A stretch of 64,000 nt of DNA from positions 868,001 through 932,000 of the forward strand of contig NZ_CP099391.1 of the NCBI RefSeq assembly GCF_023913515.1. The letters are read 5' to 3'. Shown one piece after another: positions 7,841 through 18,182 of this stretch. Position 1 is the first letter of the stretch; every line of letters starts with the position of its first letter. This stretch comes from Natronococcus sp. CG52 (lineage in GTDB: Archaea > Halobacteriota > Halobacteria > Halobacteriales > Natrialbaceae). Position numbers and translations under genes: made by a program. The notes beneath the pieces are model-generated. The model did not search any database and was not told where the DNA came from. It was given only the letters and a program-made list of their open reading frames with translations.

Positions 7841-9058
7841 TCAGGCGAACGTCTTCGAGACGTCCTCGGTCTCGTCGCTCTCGGCCTGGACCTTGTCCCA
7901 GGCGCCCCGGAAGTCCTCCATCCGGATCTCCGTGCGGTCGTCGCGGATGGCGAACATCCCGGCCTCGGTACAGACGGCCTTGATGTCGGCACCGGAGGCC
8001 TCCTCGGCCTCGGCTGCCAGTTCCGAGAACTCGACGTCGTCGGCGACGTTCATCCCGCGAGTGTGGATATCGAAGATGATCTCGCGGCCCTCCTGGTTCG
8101 GCTTAGGTACCTCGATGAGGCGGTCGAACCGACCCGGCCGGAGGATGGCTCGGTCGAGCATGTCGAAGCGGTTGGTCGCGGCGATGATGCGGATGTCGCC
8201 GCGGTCCTCGAAGCCGTCCATCTCGGAGAGCAGCTGCATCATCGTCCGCTGGACCTCGGCGTCGCCGGAGGTCTTCGATTCCGTCCGCTTGGAAGCGATG
8301 GCGTCGATCTCGTCGATGAAGATCACGGCGGGTTCGTGCTCGCGGGCGACCTTGAACAGATCACGGACCAGCTTTGCACCCTCGCCGATGAACTTGTGGA
8401 CCAGCTCCGAGCCGGCCATCTTGATGAAGGTGGCGTCGGTCTGGTTGGCGACGGCCTTCGCGAGCATCGTCTTCCCGGTGCCCGGCGGGCCGTACAGCAG
8501 GACGCCACTCGGGGGTTCGATCCCGACGTCGTCGAACATCTCGGGCTTCTCGAGGGGCATCTCGACGGTCTCGCGGACCTCCTGCATCTGCTCCTCGAGA
8601 CCGCCGATATCCTCGTAGCTGACCTCGGGGCTCTCGGTGACTTCCATCACGCGAGCGCGCACGTCGGTTTCGTTAGAGAGCGTCTTGACGATAGAGAGGG
8701 AGTTGTTGACGGCCACGCGGGCGTCGGGCTCGATATCGTCTCGCATCTCCTCGGTAACCTCGGTTAGCGCCTCCTGGTTGTTCCCGTGTTGTTTGATAAT
8801 GACGCCTTCGTCCGTGAGTTCCTGGACCGTGGCGACGAACAGGGGAGACTGCTTCAGCTTCTTGTTCTCGTGAGTCAGCCGTTCGAGTTTCTGCTGGTAC
8901 TTGTTGTTCTCGGCGTTCGCATCGAGGAGCTTGTCCCGCATCTCCTCGTTTTGCGACTCGAGAATCTCTAACCGATCCTCGAGCGCCTGAATTTTCTCCT
9001 GTTGGGACGCCTCGTCCTCGTCGTATGGGAGGTCGACGTCGTCCACAGTGTCGCTCAT
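7841..9058 (-). CDS. pan: Proteasome-activating nucleotidase PAN
   Basis: A 405-residue AAA+ ATPase that unfolds substrates for the archaeal 20S proteasome. An N-terminal coiled coil (EKIQALEDRLEILESQ) is followed by an OB domain, then the AAA module: Walker A GPPGTGKT, Walker B VIFIDEIDAI, and the arginine-finger region DMLDRAILRPGRFDR. The C-terminus ends KTFA. This resembles the HbYX motif that opens the proteasome gate but has Phe in the Tyr position. The ATG at 9058 is preferred over the adjacent in-frame GTG. Haloarchaea usually have two PAN genes; only one is in view. Confidence 0.95.
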   Translation of the reverse strand: MSDTVDDVDLPYDEDEASQQEKIQALEDRLEILESQNEEMRDKLLDANAENNKYQQKLERLTHENKKLKQSPLFVATVQELTDEGVIIKQHGNNQEALTEVTEEMRDDIEPDARVAVNNSLSIVKTLSNETDVRARVMEVTESPEVSYEDIGGLEEQMQEVRETVEMPLEKPEMFDDVGIEPPSGVLLYGPPGTGKTMLAKAVANQTDATFIKMAGSELVHKFIGEGAKLVRDLFKVAREHEPAVIFIDEIDAIASKRTESKTSGDAEVQRTMMQLLSEMDGFEDRGDIRIIAATNRFDMLDRAILRPGRFDRLIEVPKPNQEGREIIFDIHTRGMNVADDVEFSELAAEAEEASGADIKAVCTEAGMFAIRDDRTEIRMEDFRGAWDKVQAESDETEDVSKTFA

Positions 9059-9184
9059 CACCCGTGGTTTAGGTGTTGGCTCATAAGAGGCTTCGGGTAG
9101 ATGAACTCGGCCCGGTTGTATAACTACTAGACATAAAGCGGAATAGAAAATATTATCAAGCCGTATTTGGAATGGGTGTGTACG

Positions 9185-9454
9185 ATGAGTGCTTCAGAGT
9201 CGCTGCACCAGGAAACTACGCAACAGGGGTCGTGGGACGACGTCCGCGATCTGCCGCCGAGTGCCAAGCTCGTCGCGAAGGTCCTCGAGTACAACGACAC
9301 GATGACCCAGCAACAGATCGCCGACGAGTCGCTCCTTCCGGCCCGGACGGTCCGCTACGCCCTGAACCGCCTCGACGAGGAGAACGTCATCGACTCTCGG
9401 TTCTCGTTCTCGGACGCTCGCAAGCGCCTGTACAGTCTCGACATCGAATCGTAA
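9185..9454 (+). CDS. Small winged-helix (MarR/TrmB-like) regulator
   Basis: An 89-residue protein with a C-terminal winged helix: helix-turn-helix at about residues 45-70 (MTQQQIADESLLPARTVRYALNRL shortened: TQQQIADESLLPARTV) and a wing around SRFSFSDARKRLY. The start MSASESLHQ is chosen because it fits an AT-rich promoter box (gaaaatattatc) about 27 bp upstream. It lies just before mre11, but the 150-bp gap suggests separate transcription. It is probably a DNA-binding regulator; its targets are unknown. Confidence 0.8.
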   Translation: MSASESLHQETTQQGSWDDVRDLPPSAKLVAKVLEYNDTMTQQQIADESLLPARTVRYALNRLDEENVIDSRFSFSDARKRLYSLDIES

Positions 9455-9604
9455 CCCTGCAACCGCCCCCACCAGTCGCCGCGACCGCCGATCGCCGCCC
9501 GCCGCGACGGTCGCGAACGTGACGCGCTCCGCTCACGTCGGCACACTTTACTTTCAGGTCGGTCACGGAACGCCTTTAGGCCCCGCAGACCAACCTCCGG
9601 ACAG

Positions 9605-11071
9605 ATGACGCGGGTGATACACACGGGCGACACCCACATCGGGTACCAGCAGTACAACTCGCCCGAGCGACGACGGGACTTCCTCGAGGCCTTCCGAAAC
9701 GTAGCCGAGGACGCGGTCGACGCGGACGTCGACGCGGTGATCCACGCCGGCGACCTCTTTCACGACCGCCGGCCGGGACTGGTCGACCTCCAGGGAACCG
9801 TCGAAATTCTCCGAACGCTCTCGGCGGCCGACATCCCGTTTCTCGCCGTCGTCGGCAACCACGAGGGGAAACGCGACGCACAGTGGCTCGACCTGTTCGC
9901 CGACCTCGGTCTCGCGACCCGACTCGGCGCCGAGCCTCAGGTAATCGACGACGTCGCGTTCTACGGACTCGATTTCGTTCCCCGCTCGCGGCGCGAGGAC
10001 CTCGAGTACGAGTTCGCCGCCGTCCCCGAGGAGGCGGATCACGCGGCCCTCGTGAGCCACGGCCTGTTCGAGCCGTTCGCTCACGCCGACTGGGACACCG
10101 AACGGCTGCTCTCCGAGTCGACGGTCGAGTTCGACGCCGTTCTCCTCGGCGACAACCACCACCCCGACACCGCTGAGGTGCGCGACACGTGGGTCACCTA
10201 CTGTGGCTCGACCGAACGCGCGAGCGCGAGCGAGCGTGAGGACCGGGGCTACAACCTCGTCGGGTTCGAGACCGGCGAGGAGCCGGCGATCCGCCGCCGG
10301 AGCCTCGAGACGGCCCGCGAGTTCGCCTTCGTCGACGTCGAACTCGCCGAGGGCGAGGGCGTCGACCGCATCCAGGAGCGCGTCCGCCAGCACGACCTCG
10401 AGGACGCGGTTGTCATCGTTACCATCGAGGGCGAGGGGCGCCCGATCACGCCCGCAGCCGTCGAGGAACTCGCGATCGACCGCGGGGCGCTCGTCGCCCG
10501 GGTGAACGATCGGCGGGAGCTCCCCGACGAGGGCGAGGAGATATCGGTCAGTTTCGCCAATCCCGACGACGCGGTCCGCGAGCGGGTCCGCGAACTGGGG
10601 CTCAGCGACGCCGCCCTCGAGATCGATCGCACCGTCCGCGAGGACGATCTCGCCGACGCCAACGTCCGCGAACGCGTCGAACGACGGGTGCGCGACCTCC
10701 TCGAGGAGGATCACACCGCGTTCGAGCCGGCACCGGAGCGAGAGGCGAGCGACGAGGACGTGACGACGGTCGCGGATCAGCTCTCGGACGAAGATGCGGC
10801 GGAGACGGCCGCAGCGCCGTCCGACGACGCTACAGCCGCGGCCGACGACGCTACAGCCGCGGCCGACGACGGGTCGAGCGGAGATCCCGAAGCCGACGAC
10901 GGATCGGACGGGGACCCCGAGACCCCGGACGAAAGGGAACCCGCTGACGAGACCGCAACGACGGCGGCGAGCCGGCAGTCGGTGGACGACGGCACCGAGG
11001 CGGATTCGGGGGATGGCGAGTCGAAACCGAGCGCCGACGGCGAGTACACCTCGCTGGGTGATTTCGAATGA
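9605..11071 (+). CDS. mre11: DNA double-strand break repair nuclease Mre11
   Basis: A 488-residue partner of Rad50 that processes DNA ends in double-strand-break repair. The calcineurin-type phosphoesterase motifs are visible in order: GDTHIGY near residue 8, HAGDLFHD near 54, VGNHEG near 84, VSHG near 155, and LGDNHHP near 180. The last 120 residues are an acidic, low-complexity haloarchaeal tail containing a near-duplicated [14 protein letters not shown]. It ends in a 4-bp ATGA overlap with rad50, so the two genes are translationally coupled. Confidence 0.95.
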   Translation: MTRVIHTGDTHIGYQQYNSPERRRDFLEAFRNVAEDAVDADVDAVIHAGDLFHDRRPGLVDLQGTVEILRTLSAADIPFLAVVGNHEGKRDAQWLDLFADLGLATRLGAEPQVIDDVAFYGLDFVPRSRREDLEYEFAAVPEEADHAALVSHGLFEPFAHADWDTERLLSESTVEFDAVLLGDNHHPDTAEVRDTWVTYCGSTERASASEREDRGYNLVGFETGEEPAIRRRSLETAREFAFVDVELAEGEGVDRIQERVRQHDLEDAVVIVTIEGEGRPITPAAVEELAIDRGALVARVNDRRELPDEGEEISVSFANPDDAVRERVRELGLSDAALEIDRTVREDDLADANVRERVERRVRDLLEEDHTAFEPAPEREASDEDVTTVADQLSDEDAAETAAAPSDDATAAADDATAAADDGSSGDPEADDGSDGDPETPDEREPADETATTAASRQSVDDGTEADSGDGESKPSADGEYTSLGDFE

Positions 11072-13746
11072 GGGTCGACCGCGTCCGCCTGTTGAACTTC
11101 AAGTGTTACGGCGAAGAAGAGCTCCGCCTCGAGCGGGGCGTGACGGTCGTCCACGGCGTCAACGGCAGCGGGAAGTCGACGCTGCTCGAGGCGGTTTTCT
11201 TCGCGCTCTACGGCTCGAAAGCGCTCGGCGATCGGACCCTCGACGACGTGATCACGACCGGCGAGGACGAAAGCGAGGTCGAACTCTGGTTCACCCACGA
11301 CGGTCGCGAGTACCACGTTGAGCGCCGGCTCAAGCTCCGCGGCGATCGGGCGACGACCACGAGGTGCGTTCTCGAGACGCCGACGGAGACCGTCGAGGGC
11401 GCGCGCGACGTGCGCCGGGAGGTGACCGAACTCCTGCGGATGGACGCCGACGCGTTCGTCAACTGCGCGTACGTCCGCCAGGGCGAGGTCAACAAGCTCA
11501 TCCACGCCTCGCCGAGCGAGCGCCAGGACATGATCGACGACCTCCTGCAGCTAGGTGCGCTCGAGGAGTACCGCGAGCGCGCGAGCGACGCCCGCCTCGG
11601 CGTCAAGTCGGTGCTCGACGGCCAGCGCGAGGTGCTCGAGGATCTCCGAGCCCAGGCCGAACGAAAGGAGGAACAGGACCTCCACGACCGCCTGAACGAA
11701 CTCGAGTCGCGCCACGCCGACGTCGTCTCCGAGATCGAGCGCTTCGAGTCCCAGCGAGAGGAGGCGAAGAACACGCGCGACACGGCGGCGGACGTCCTCG
11801 AACGCCACGAGGAGACCCGCGAGGAGATCGCGGAGCTCGAGAGCGAGATCGAGGAGCTTCGCTCGAAGATCTCCGAGACGGAGCGCAAACGCGAGACCGC
11901 GGCCGAGACCCTTCGCGACCGCAAGGACGAGCGCGAGGAACTCGCCGACGAACGCGACGCGCTGCTCGAGGACGCGGACACCGAGGCGAGCGACGAGGAC
12001 GCGATCGAAACCCGGATCGAGGAACTCGAGAACCGGGACGAAGAGCTTCGGGACGATCTCGAGGACGTTCGCGTCTCGATCACGGAGTACAACGGCGAGA
12101 TCGAGCGACTCCGCGAGACGGCGTCCGACCTCGAGTCCCAGGCCGAGGAGGCCCGAAGCGAGGCCGACGAACTCGAGTCGGCGCTCGAGGACGGCGCGGA
12201 CGAGATCGACCAGCGGAAGTCGAAACTCGACGAACTCGAGGGCGAAACCGAGTCCGCCCGATCAGCGTTCGACGACGCGCCGGTCGCGTTCGGCGAGGCC
12301 GAGGCGCACCTCGAGTCGATCCGGTCCGAGCGCGAGGACCTCGTTTCGACGATCGGCGACGTCACCGCGGAGATCCGGACGGTCGAGAGCGCGATCGAGG
12401 AGGGCGAACGGCTGCTCGAGGAGGGGAAGTGCCCCGAGTGCGGCCAGTCCGTCGAGGACTCGCCCCACGTCGACGTGCTGGACGACAAACGCGAGGAGCT
12501 GGCGGAGCTCGAGGAGCGACGCCAGGAACTCGAGACCGAGCGCGACGAGCTGAAGGAGCGCATCGAGCGCGCCGAGTCGCTCGTCGAGGCCGAACGACGG
12601 GTCGACCGGCTCGAGGAGAACCGCGAGAACGTCGCCCAGCTGCTCGACGAGAAACGCGATGCGCTCGCGGAGCGCCGCGACCAGCGCGATCAGCGCCGGG
12701 AGGAGGTCGACGAGTACGAACGGGAGGCCGAGACGAAGCGCGAGGAGGCCGACGAACTCGAGAGCGAGGTCGCGGACGCGCGGGCCGACCTCGGCGAGAT
12801 CAACGCCGAGCGCGGCGAGATCAAGGCGACGCTCGAGACGCTCCGGCGCGTGACCGAGATCGAGGCCGAGCGCGCGGAACTCGACCGCGAGATCGAGACG
12901 CTCCGGGAGCGCAGGACCGACTGGGAGACGCTGAACGACGAACGTCGCGACCAGCTCTCGGCGAAGCGCGACCGCAAGCGCGACCTCGAGTCGGAGTTCG
13001 ACGAGGAGCGCGTCGCGGCCGCGCGAAGCGACCGGCAGAACGCCGAGCAGTACATCGAAAAGGTCGAAGAGAAGCTCGCGGAGCTCGAGGAACGGCGCGA
13101 TCAGCTCCAGGGAAAAATCGGCGGCGTCGAGGAGAAGATCGATGAGCTCGAACGGCTCCGCGACCGGCTCGAGACCGTCGAGGCCCGGTGCGAGCGGCTC
13201 GACTCGCTGTACGACGAGGCCGAGACGCTCCAGACGACCTACGGCGACCTGCGGGCGGAACTGCGCCAGCGAAACGTCGAAACCTTAGAGCGGCTGCTGA
13301 ACGAGACGTTCGATCTGGTCTACCAGAACGACTCCTACGCGGCGATCGACCTGGACGGAGAGTACCGCCTGACGGTCTACCAGAAGGACGGCGAACCGCT
13401 CGAGCCGGAGCAGCTCTCGGGCGGTGAACGGGCGCTGTTCAACCTCAGCCTGCGGTGTGCGATCTACCGCCTGCTCGCGGAGGGCGTCGAGGGGACGGCG
13501 CCGATGCCGCCGCTTATCCTCGACGAGCCGACCGTCTTCCTCGACTCGGGTCACGTCACGCAGCTGGTGTCGCTGGTCGAGTCGATGCGCGACCTGGGCG
13601 TCGAACAGATCGTCGTCGTCAGCCACGACGAGGAACTCGTCGGTGCGGCGGACTCGATCGTCCGCGTCGAAAAGGACGCGACGTCGAACCGTTCGCAACT
13701 CGAGTGCGGCGAGCCGCCGGAGGCGGCGCTGCTGGCATCGGAGTAG
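11068..13746 (+). CDS. rad50: DNA double-strand break repair ATPase Rad50
   Basis: An 892-residue SMC-like ATPase. Walker [10 protein letters not shown] is at residues 30-38, and the zinc hook CPEC at 455-458 lies in the middle of two long, strongly acidic coiled coils. The C-terminus carries the signature [14 protein letters not shown], Walker [12 protein letters not shown] and the His switch VVVSHDEEL. With Mre11 it tethers and processes broken DNA ends. The length and hook position are normal. Confidence 0.96.
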   Translation: MRVDRVRLLNFKCYGEEELRLERGVTVVHGVNGSGKSTLLEAVFFALYGSKALGDRTLDDVITTGEDESEVELWFTHDGREYHVERRLKLRGDRATTTRCVLETPTETVEGARDVRREVTELLRMDADAFVNCAYVRQGEVNKLIHASPSERQDMIDDLLQLGALEEYRERASDARLGVKSVLDGQREVLEDLRAQAERKEEQDLHDRLNELESRHADVVSEIERFESQREEAKNTRDTAADVLERHEETREEIAELESEIEELRSKISETERKRETAAETLRDRKDEREELADERDALLEDADTEASDEDAIETRIEELENRDEELRDDLEDVRVSITEYNGEIERLRETASDLESQAEEARSEADELESALEDGADEIDQRKSKLDELEGETESARSAFDDAPVAFGEAEAHLESIRSEREDLVSTIGDVTAEIRTVESAIEEGERLLEEGKCPECGQSVEDSPHVDVLDDKREELAELEERRQELETERDELKERIERAESLVEAERRVDRLEENRENVAQLLDEKRDALAERRDQRDQRREEVDEYEREAETKREEADELESEVADARADLGEINAERGEIKATLETLRRVTEIEAERAELDREIETLRERRTDWETLNDERRDQLSAKRDRKRDLESEFDEERVAAARSDRQNAEQYIEKVEEKLAELEERRDQLQGKIGGVEEKIDELERLRDRLETVEARCERLDSLYDEAETLQTTYGDLRAELRQRNVETLERLLNETFDLVYQNDSYAAIDLDGEYRLTVYQKDGEPLEPEQLSGGERALFNLSLRCAIYRLLAEGVEGTAPMPPLILDEPTVFLDSGHVTQLVSLVESMRDLGVEQIVVVSHDEELVGAADSIVRVEKDATSNRSQLECGEPPEAALLASE

Positions 13747-13776
13747 TCGACTCTCAAAAATTGGAGATACACCCGG

Positions 13777-14253
13777 TCAGGGACCGGATGCGTTCGCGCT
13801 CTCCTTCTGGTTCTCGGACGCCTCCACGACTCTCGCACCGATCGCCTCGAGTGCGGTCTTCCCGTCGTCGGTGAGCCGATAGCCCCGTTCGCCGCCGACG
13901 TCGGTCTCCGCGATCAGGTCGGCGGCGGCGAGAACCGTGAGACGTCCGTGTAGATCACTCTCACAGCAGTCGTAGGCGTCTATCATCGCGCGAACGCCCA
14001 GCGGACCGCGCTCGCCGAGTTCGACGAGCAGTCCCAGGCCGTCCTCGTCGTGGACGGCCATCAGCAGGGATCGCACGGGAGAACTGACGGTGCGTGCGGC
14101 CGTCTCGAGGAACGACTCGTCGGCGACGGCCTCGAGACGGTCGTTCTGGACGTAACATTCGTTGCCAGTTTCTGGATCTCGAACGAGACTCGCGTGGTCG
14201 GACCGTTTGAGAAGGACGTATCGCTTCCCGGTGTCGTCTTGAACGGATTTCAT
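13777..14253 (-). CDS. Haloarchaeal winged-helix-like protein, hypothetical
   Basis: A 158-residue protein. The C-terminal half (about residues 80-145) looks like a winged helix: GPLGVRAMIDAYDCCESDLHG followed by LTVLAAADLIAETDVGG and a wing YRLTDDGKTALEAIG. The N-terminal half (KRYVLLKRSDHASLVRDPETG) is a short beta-rich domain seen in haloarchaeal orphans. It is convergent with rad50 and 2 bp after the next gene upstream. Probably DNA-binding; its target is unknown. Confidence 0.65.
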   Translation of the reverse strand: MKSVQDDTGKRYVLLKRSDHASLVRDPETGNECYVQNDRLEAVADESFLETAARTVSSPVRSLLMAVHDEDGLGLLVELGERGPLGVRAMIDAYDCCESDLHGRLTVLAAADLIAETDVGGERGYRLTDDGKTALEAIGARVVEASENQKESANASGP

Positions 14254-14255
14254 GT

Positions 14256-14795
14256 TCAGTCTAAGTCGTCCGACGATCGGTGTTCGGCCTTGGGGGCCGA
14301 ATTCGTTTCGCCGGTAGGAGACTGCGCAGCATCGGATCCCGCGCCCGATTCGGGCGGTTCACCGTCGTCACTGTCGTTATCGTCGCTATCATCGCCGTTC
14401 GTCGTCGCATCGCTATCGGATGCCCGGTAGCTCCGGTATCGACGTACGGCGGAGCCGAAGAGGATCGCGCCACCGACGACGAGCGCGACGCTGTGGTACG
14501 ACACGCCCTCGAAGATCAGGAAAAGGACCCCCAGCGAGAGGGCGAGAACGGCGGCGTTGACCACGAGCACGATCGACCAGAACGTCTGGAGCAGGTCGCC
14601 CGAAACGTCCGTTTCGGCGGTCGAAATTTCAGGGGTCGCTGGCGAGCCGAACTCCGAGCGCATGTCCGACCGGAGATCGGAACCCGCGTCCTCGGTGGGC
14701 ACTCGTGGGATCGTCAGCGAGTCGCTGTCGGGATCCGCGTACTCCTCTTCGGGATCCCACTCCTCCGGTTCGTGCTCGCTTCGATCGAATACCAC
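14256..14795 (-). CDS. Two-helix membrane protein, haloarchaeal orphan
   Basis: A 179-residue protein. The acidic N-terminus (EPEEWDPEEEYADPDSD) precedes two membrane helices at about residues 72-95 and 100-120. A long Asp/Ser-rich C-terminal tail follows. It is on the same strand as the winged-helix gene and only 2 bp from it, so they probably form one transcript. I think it belongs to a haloarchaea-only DUF family. Function unknown. Confidence 0.65.
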   Translation of the reverse strand: MVFDRSEHEPEEWDPEEEYADPDSDSLTIPRVPTEDAGSDLRSDMRSEFGSPATPEISTAETDVSGDLLQTFWSIVLVVNAAVLALSLGVLFLIFEGVSYHSVALVVGGAILFGSAVRRYRSYRASDSDATTNGDDSDDNDSDDGEPPESGAGSDAAQSPTGETNSAPKAEHRSSDDLD

Positions 14796-14853
14796 GAGTG
14801 ATCGAACGGCAAGCGGAAGGAAAAGGATTCGCGTTCGCGCACTCGCGGAAGAC

Positions 14854-15039
14854 TCAGGCGAGTTCCTCGAGCTGTAGCGTTCGGGACGTCTCTACCCAGG
14901 CAAGCGGGTTCTCGGCATCGTAGAAGACGACGCCGTCCTCGGTCTCGTAGGCCTCGATCGTCGCGGTGCCCTCGGGTTCACTACTCGGTTCACTGCGATC
15001 CGTCATCTCGTCGTTAGCACGGGTTGACACGTCAGTCAC
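14854..15039 (-). CDS. Small acidic haloarchaeal protein
   Basis: A 61-residue protein, very acidic, with the C-terminal pattern TIEAYETEDGVVFYDAENPLAWVETS. This pattern recurs in short haloarchaeal proteins of unknown role. An internal ATG (MTDRSEPSS, at 15006) is an alternative start. It is divergent from polB. Confidence 0.6.
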   Translation of the reverse strand: MTDVSTRANDEMTDRSEPSSEPEGTATIEAYETEDGVVFYDAENPLAWVETSRTLQLEELA

Positions 15040-15202
15040 CTCTGAGTATGGTATGTGTTATCACGTTATATGCTTTGTTGCCGCTTCAATATCTCGTCGT
15101 ACCGATAGCGTGTGACCGCGGTCGGGACGTCGATCGCGAGTGCGTTGTCATCGAGGGATGGGAGTGCAGGGTTTTTATCCGGCCGCTGCAAACTCCGACA
15201 TC

Positions 15203-17932
15203 ATGACTGAGGCGGGCCAGACCGGACTCGCGGAGTTCTCGGGCGAATCCTCCGATCGGCCGGACGAAGAGGCGGCCGCCGTCGCCGGCGACGGCGGAGG
15301 GGACAGTACAGCGGTGATCGACGTTCGCGAGGAGACGCTTCCCGAACCGACCGGGGAACTCGAACTCGCCGTGATGCAGGTCGACTACACGATCGCCGGC
15401 TACGGCGACGAGGAGCGGCCGATCGTGCACGTCTTCGGCCGCACGTCCGCGGGCGAACTCGAGCACGTTCAGGTCGTCGGCTTTCGGCCCTACTTCTACG
15501 CGCCGACGGAGACGCTCGAGCGCCCGCCGGAGGACGCCTACGACCGGCTTACCGGGAGCCGCGAGGTCGGCGAGGACGGCGAACCCTACGAGAGTATCCG
15601 GGGCGAGAAGCTAACCAAGATCTTCGGTCAGACCCCCCGCGACGTCGGGCAGGTGCGCGAGGACTTCGAGCACTACGAGGCGGACATCCTCTTCCCGAAC
15701 CGGTTTCTCATCGACAAGGACGTTCGCAGCGGGATCCGCGTCCCGGAGCGACGGGCCGACGACGACTCGCTGATCGTCCCCCACGAGGAAGTCGAAGCCA
15801 CGGGCGTCGACACCGAACCGCGCGTACAGACGTTCGACATCGAGGTCGACGACCGCTCCGGCTTCCCCGAGGACGGCGAGGAGCCGATCGTCTGTCTCAC
15901 CAGCCACGACTCCTACCGCGACGAGTACATCATGTGGCTCTACGAGGCGCCCGTCGGCGACGGCGAGATCCCCGCCGAGATCGAGGAGTACGAGCCGATC
16001 GAGGGGCCGATCGACCACGAAGTCCGCACGTTCGACGAAGAGGAGGAGATGCTCGAGGCCTTCATCGAGTACGTCGACCGGACCGATCCGGACGTCCTGA
16101 CGGGATGGAACTTCGAGGACTTCGACGCGCCGTACCTCCTCGATCGGCTCGAGGTGCTTCAGGGTCCCCACCACGAGTACGACCTCGAGATCGATCGCCT
16201 CTCCCGCGTCGACGAGGTCTGGCGCAGCAACTGGGGCGGCCCCGACATCAAGGGCCGCGTCGTCTTCGATCTGCTCTACGGCTACCAGCGGATGGTCTTC
16301 TCCGAACTGGATTCGTACCGACTGGATGCTGTCGGCGAGGCGGAACTGGGAGTGGGCAAAGAGCGGTACGCCGGCGATATCGGGGACCTCTGGGAGGACG
16401 ATCCCACGCAACTGCTCGCGTACAACCTGCGGGACGTCGAGATCTGCGTCGAACTCGACCGCCAGCAGGAGATCATCCCGTTCTGGGACGAGGTGCGCGC
16501 CTTCGTCGGCTGTAAACTCGAGGACGCGCCCACGCCCGGGGATGCGGTCGACATGTACGTCCTCCACGAGGCCCACGGCCGGTTCGCCCTCCCCTCGAAA
16601 GGCCAACAGGAGGGCGGCGAGGAGTACGAGGGCGGAGCAGTGTTCGAGCCGATCACGGGCGTCAAAGAGAACATCACCGTCCTCGACCTGAAGTCGCTCT
16701 ACCCGATGTGTATGACGACGATCAACGCGTCGCCGGAGACGAGGGTCGATCCCGACGAGTACGACGGGGAGACCTACGTCGCGCCGACCGAGCCCGAGCC
16801 GATCCACTTCCGCAAAGAGCCCGACGGCGTGATGCGCGAGATGATCACGGAACTGCTCGCGGAGCGCGAGGAGAAGAAATCACTGCGCAACGAGTACGAG
16901 CCGGGCGATCCCGCGTACGAGCAGTACGACCGCCAGCAGGGCGCCGTGAAGGTCATCATGAACTCGTTGTACGGGGTGTCGGGATGGGAACAATTCAGGC
17001 TATATGACAAGGAAGCAGCGGCCGCGATTACCGCGACGGGGCGAGAAGTGATCGAGTTCACCGAGACCGCCGCCAACGAACTGGACTACCGGGTCGCCTA
17101 CGGCGACACCGACAGCGTCATGCTCGAGCTCGGTCCCGAGGTCTCGAAAGAGGAGGCGATCGAGCAATCCTTCGAGATCGAGGAGTACCTCAACGATCGG
17201 TACGACGACTTCGCGCGCGAGGATCTGAACGCCGAAGAGCACCGCTTCCAGATCGAGTTCGAGAAACTCTACCGACGGTTCTTCCAGGCGGGGACGAAGA
17301 AACGCTACGCCGGCCACATCATCTGGAAGGAAGGAAAAGACGTCAACGACGTCGACATCACCGGCTTCGAGTACAAGCGATCGGACATCGCCCCGATTAC
17401 GAAAGAGGTCCAGCACCGCGTCATCGAGATGGTCGTCCGCGAGGGCGACATCGAGGGTACGAAGGAGTACCTGAACGAGGTCATCGAGGACGTTCGGACG
17501 GGGGAGGTGTCGCTCGAGGAGATCGGCATCCCCGGCGGGATCGGCAAGCGACTCGACAACTACGACACCGATACGGCCCAGGTTCGCGGCGCCAAGTACG
17601 CGAACCGCCTGCTCGGGACGAACTTCCAGCGCGGGAGTAAACCGAAGCGACTCTACCTCGACCGGGTCGACCCCGCGTTCTTCGAACGGCTCGAGGCCGA
17701 GAAAGGGTTCGACGCCCGCACCGACCCGATCTACGGCGCGTTCAAGCGCGATCCGGACGTCATCTGCTTCGAGTACGAGGACCAGATCCCGGAGGAGTTC
17801 GAGGTCGACTACGACACGATGCTCGAGAAGACGCTCCAAGGGCCGATCGAGCGCATCCTCGAGGCGCTCGACGTTTCGTGGGACGAAGTGAAGTCGGGAC
17901 AGGAACAGACCGGACTGGACCAGTACTGGTAA
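15203..17932 (+). CDS. polB: DNA polymerase family B (PolB), intein-free
   Basis: A 909-residue replicative polymerase. Exonuclease residues are D212 and E214 in FDIEVD, then GWNFEDFDAPYLLDR for Exo II. Polymerase motif A is LKSLYPMCMTT (about 497-507), motif B KVIMNSLYGVSG, and motif C YGDTDSV (about 633-639). PCNA-binding-like boxes are seen at both ends: QTGLAEF near residue 5 and the C-terminal QTGLDQYW. Motifs A and C are common intein sites in haloarchaeal PolB but are uninterrupted here. The start at 15203 fits MTEAGQTGL. Confidence 0.95.
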   Translation: MTEAGQTGLAEFSGESSDRPDEEAAAVAGDGGGDSTAVIDVREETLPEPTGELELAVMQVDYTIAGYGDEERPIVHVFGRTSAGELEHVQVVGFRPYFYAPTETLERPPEDAYDRLTGSREVGEDGEPYESIRGEKLTKIFGQTPRDVGQVREDFEHYEADILFPNRFLIDKDVRSGIRVPERRADDDSLIVPHEEVEATGVDTEPRVQTFDIEVDDRSGFPEDGEEPIVCLTSHDSYRDEYIMWLYEAPVGDGEIPAEIEEYEPIEGPIDHEVRTFDEEEEMLEAFIEYVDRTDPDVLTGWNFEDFDAPYLLDRLEVLQGPHHEYDLEIDRLSRVDEVWRSNWGGPDIKGRVVFDLLYGYQRMVFSELDSYRLDAVGEAELGVGKERYAGDIGDLWEDDPTQLLAYNLRDVEICVELDRQQEIIPFWDEVRAFVGCKLEDAPTPGDAVDMYVLHEAHGRFALPSKGQQEGGEEYEGGAVFEPITGVKENITVLDLKSLYPMCMTTINASPETRVDPDEYDGETYVAPTEPEPIHFRKEPDGVMREMITELLAEREEKKSLRNEYEPGDPAYEQYDRQQGAVKVIMNSLYGVSGWEQFRLYDKEAAAAITATGREVIEFTETAANELDYRVAYGDTDSVMLELGPEVSKEEAIEQSFEIEEYLNDRYDDFAREDLNAEEHRFQIEFEKLYRRFFQAGTKKRYAGHIIWKEGKDVNDVDITGFEYKRSDIAPITKEVQHRVIEMVVREGDIEGTKEYLNEVIEDVRTGEVSLEEIGIPGGIGKRLDNYDTDTAQVRGAKYANRLLGTNFQRGSKPKRLYLDRVDPAFFERLEAEKGFDARTDPIYGAFKRDPDVICFEYEDQIPEEFEVDYDTMLEKTLQGPIERILEALDVSWDEVKSGQEQTGLDQYW

Positions 17933-18182
17933 TCCGGTCGACCCGCACTCGCCGTCACACTCATCTGTCTGGAGGGCGTCACATCCGACGAGAGCGATCG
18001 CGTACTCGTCGAAATACGGCGCCTCACCGGGTGAAGCGCTCCCGTCTGCCGATCGCTGCGGTTCTCGGTTACCCCGTGGGGATTCTCGTTCGGGAAAATA
18101 ATCTTCGTCATTCGAAATCGTATCCAATCGGATACGAAACCGTTATCACGCAGACGACCCACGATTCAAACGACAGAACACT
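17933..18182 (+). other. polB-sufC intergenic region
   Basis: 250 bp. It carries the suf promoter region with a perfect palindrome at 18118-18137. No gene was seen. Confidence 0.5.
18118..18137. promoter_or_regulatory. Perfect palindrome before sufC, candidate operator
   Basis: tcgtatcc-aatc-ggatacga is an 8-bp perfect inverted repeat with a 4-bp spacer, 45 bp upstream of the sufC ATG. The AT-rich stretch gaaaataat lies just upstream of it. Its place over the expected promoter fits a repressor or activator site of an iron- or redox-sensing regulator. The DtxR-type regulator at 23560 is one candidate, by inference only. Confidence 0.55.

Noticed and set aside
11208-12563. Long minus-strand frame in rad50
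   Set aside because: Serine-rich shadow caused by the GC-rich acidic coiled coil of rad50.
15203-17932. Intein in polB
   Set aside because: Motifs A, B and C are continuous and the length is that of an intein-free enzyme.
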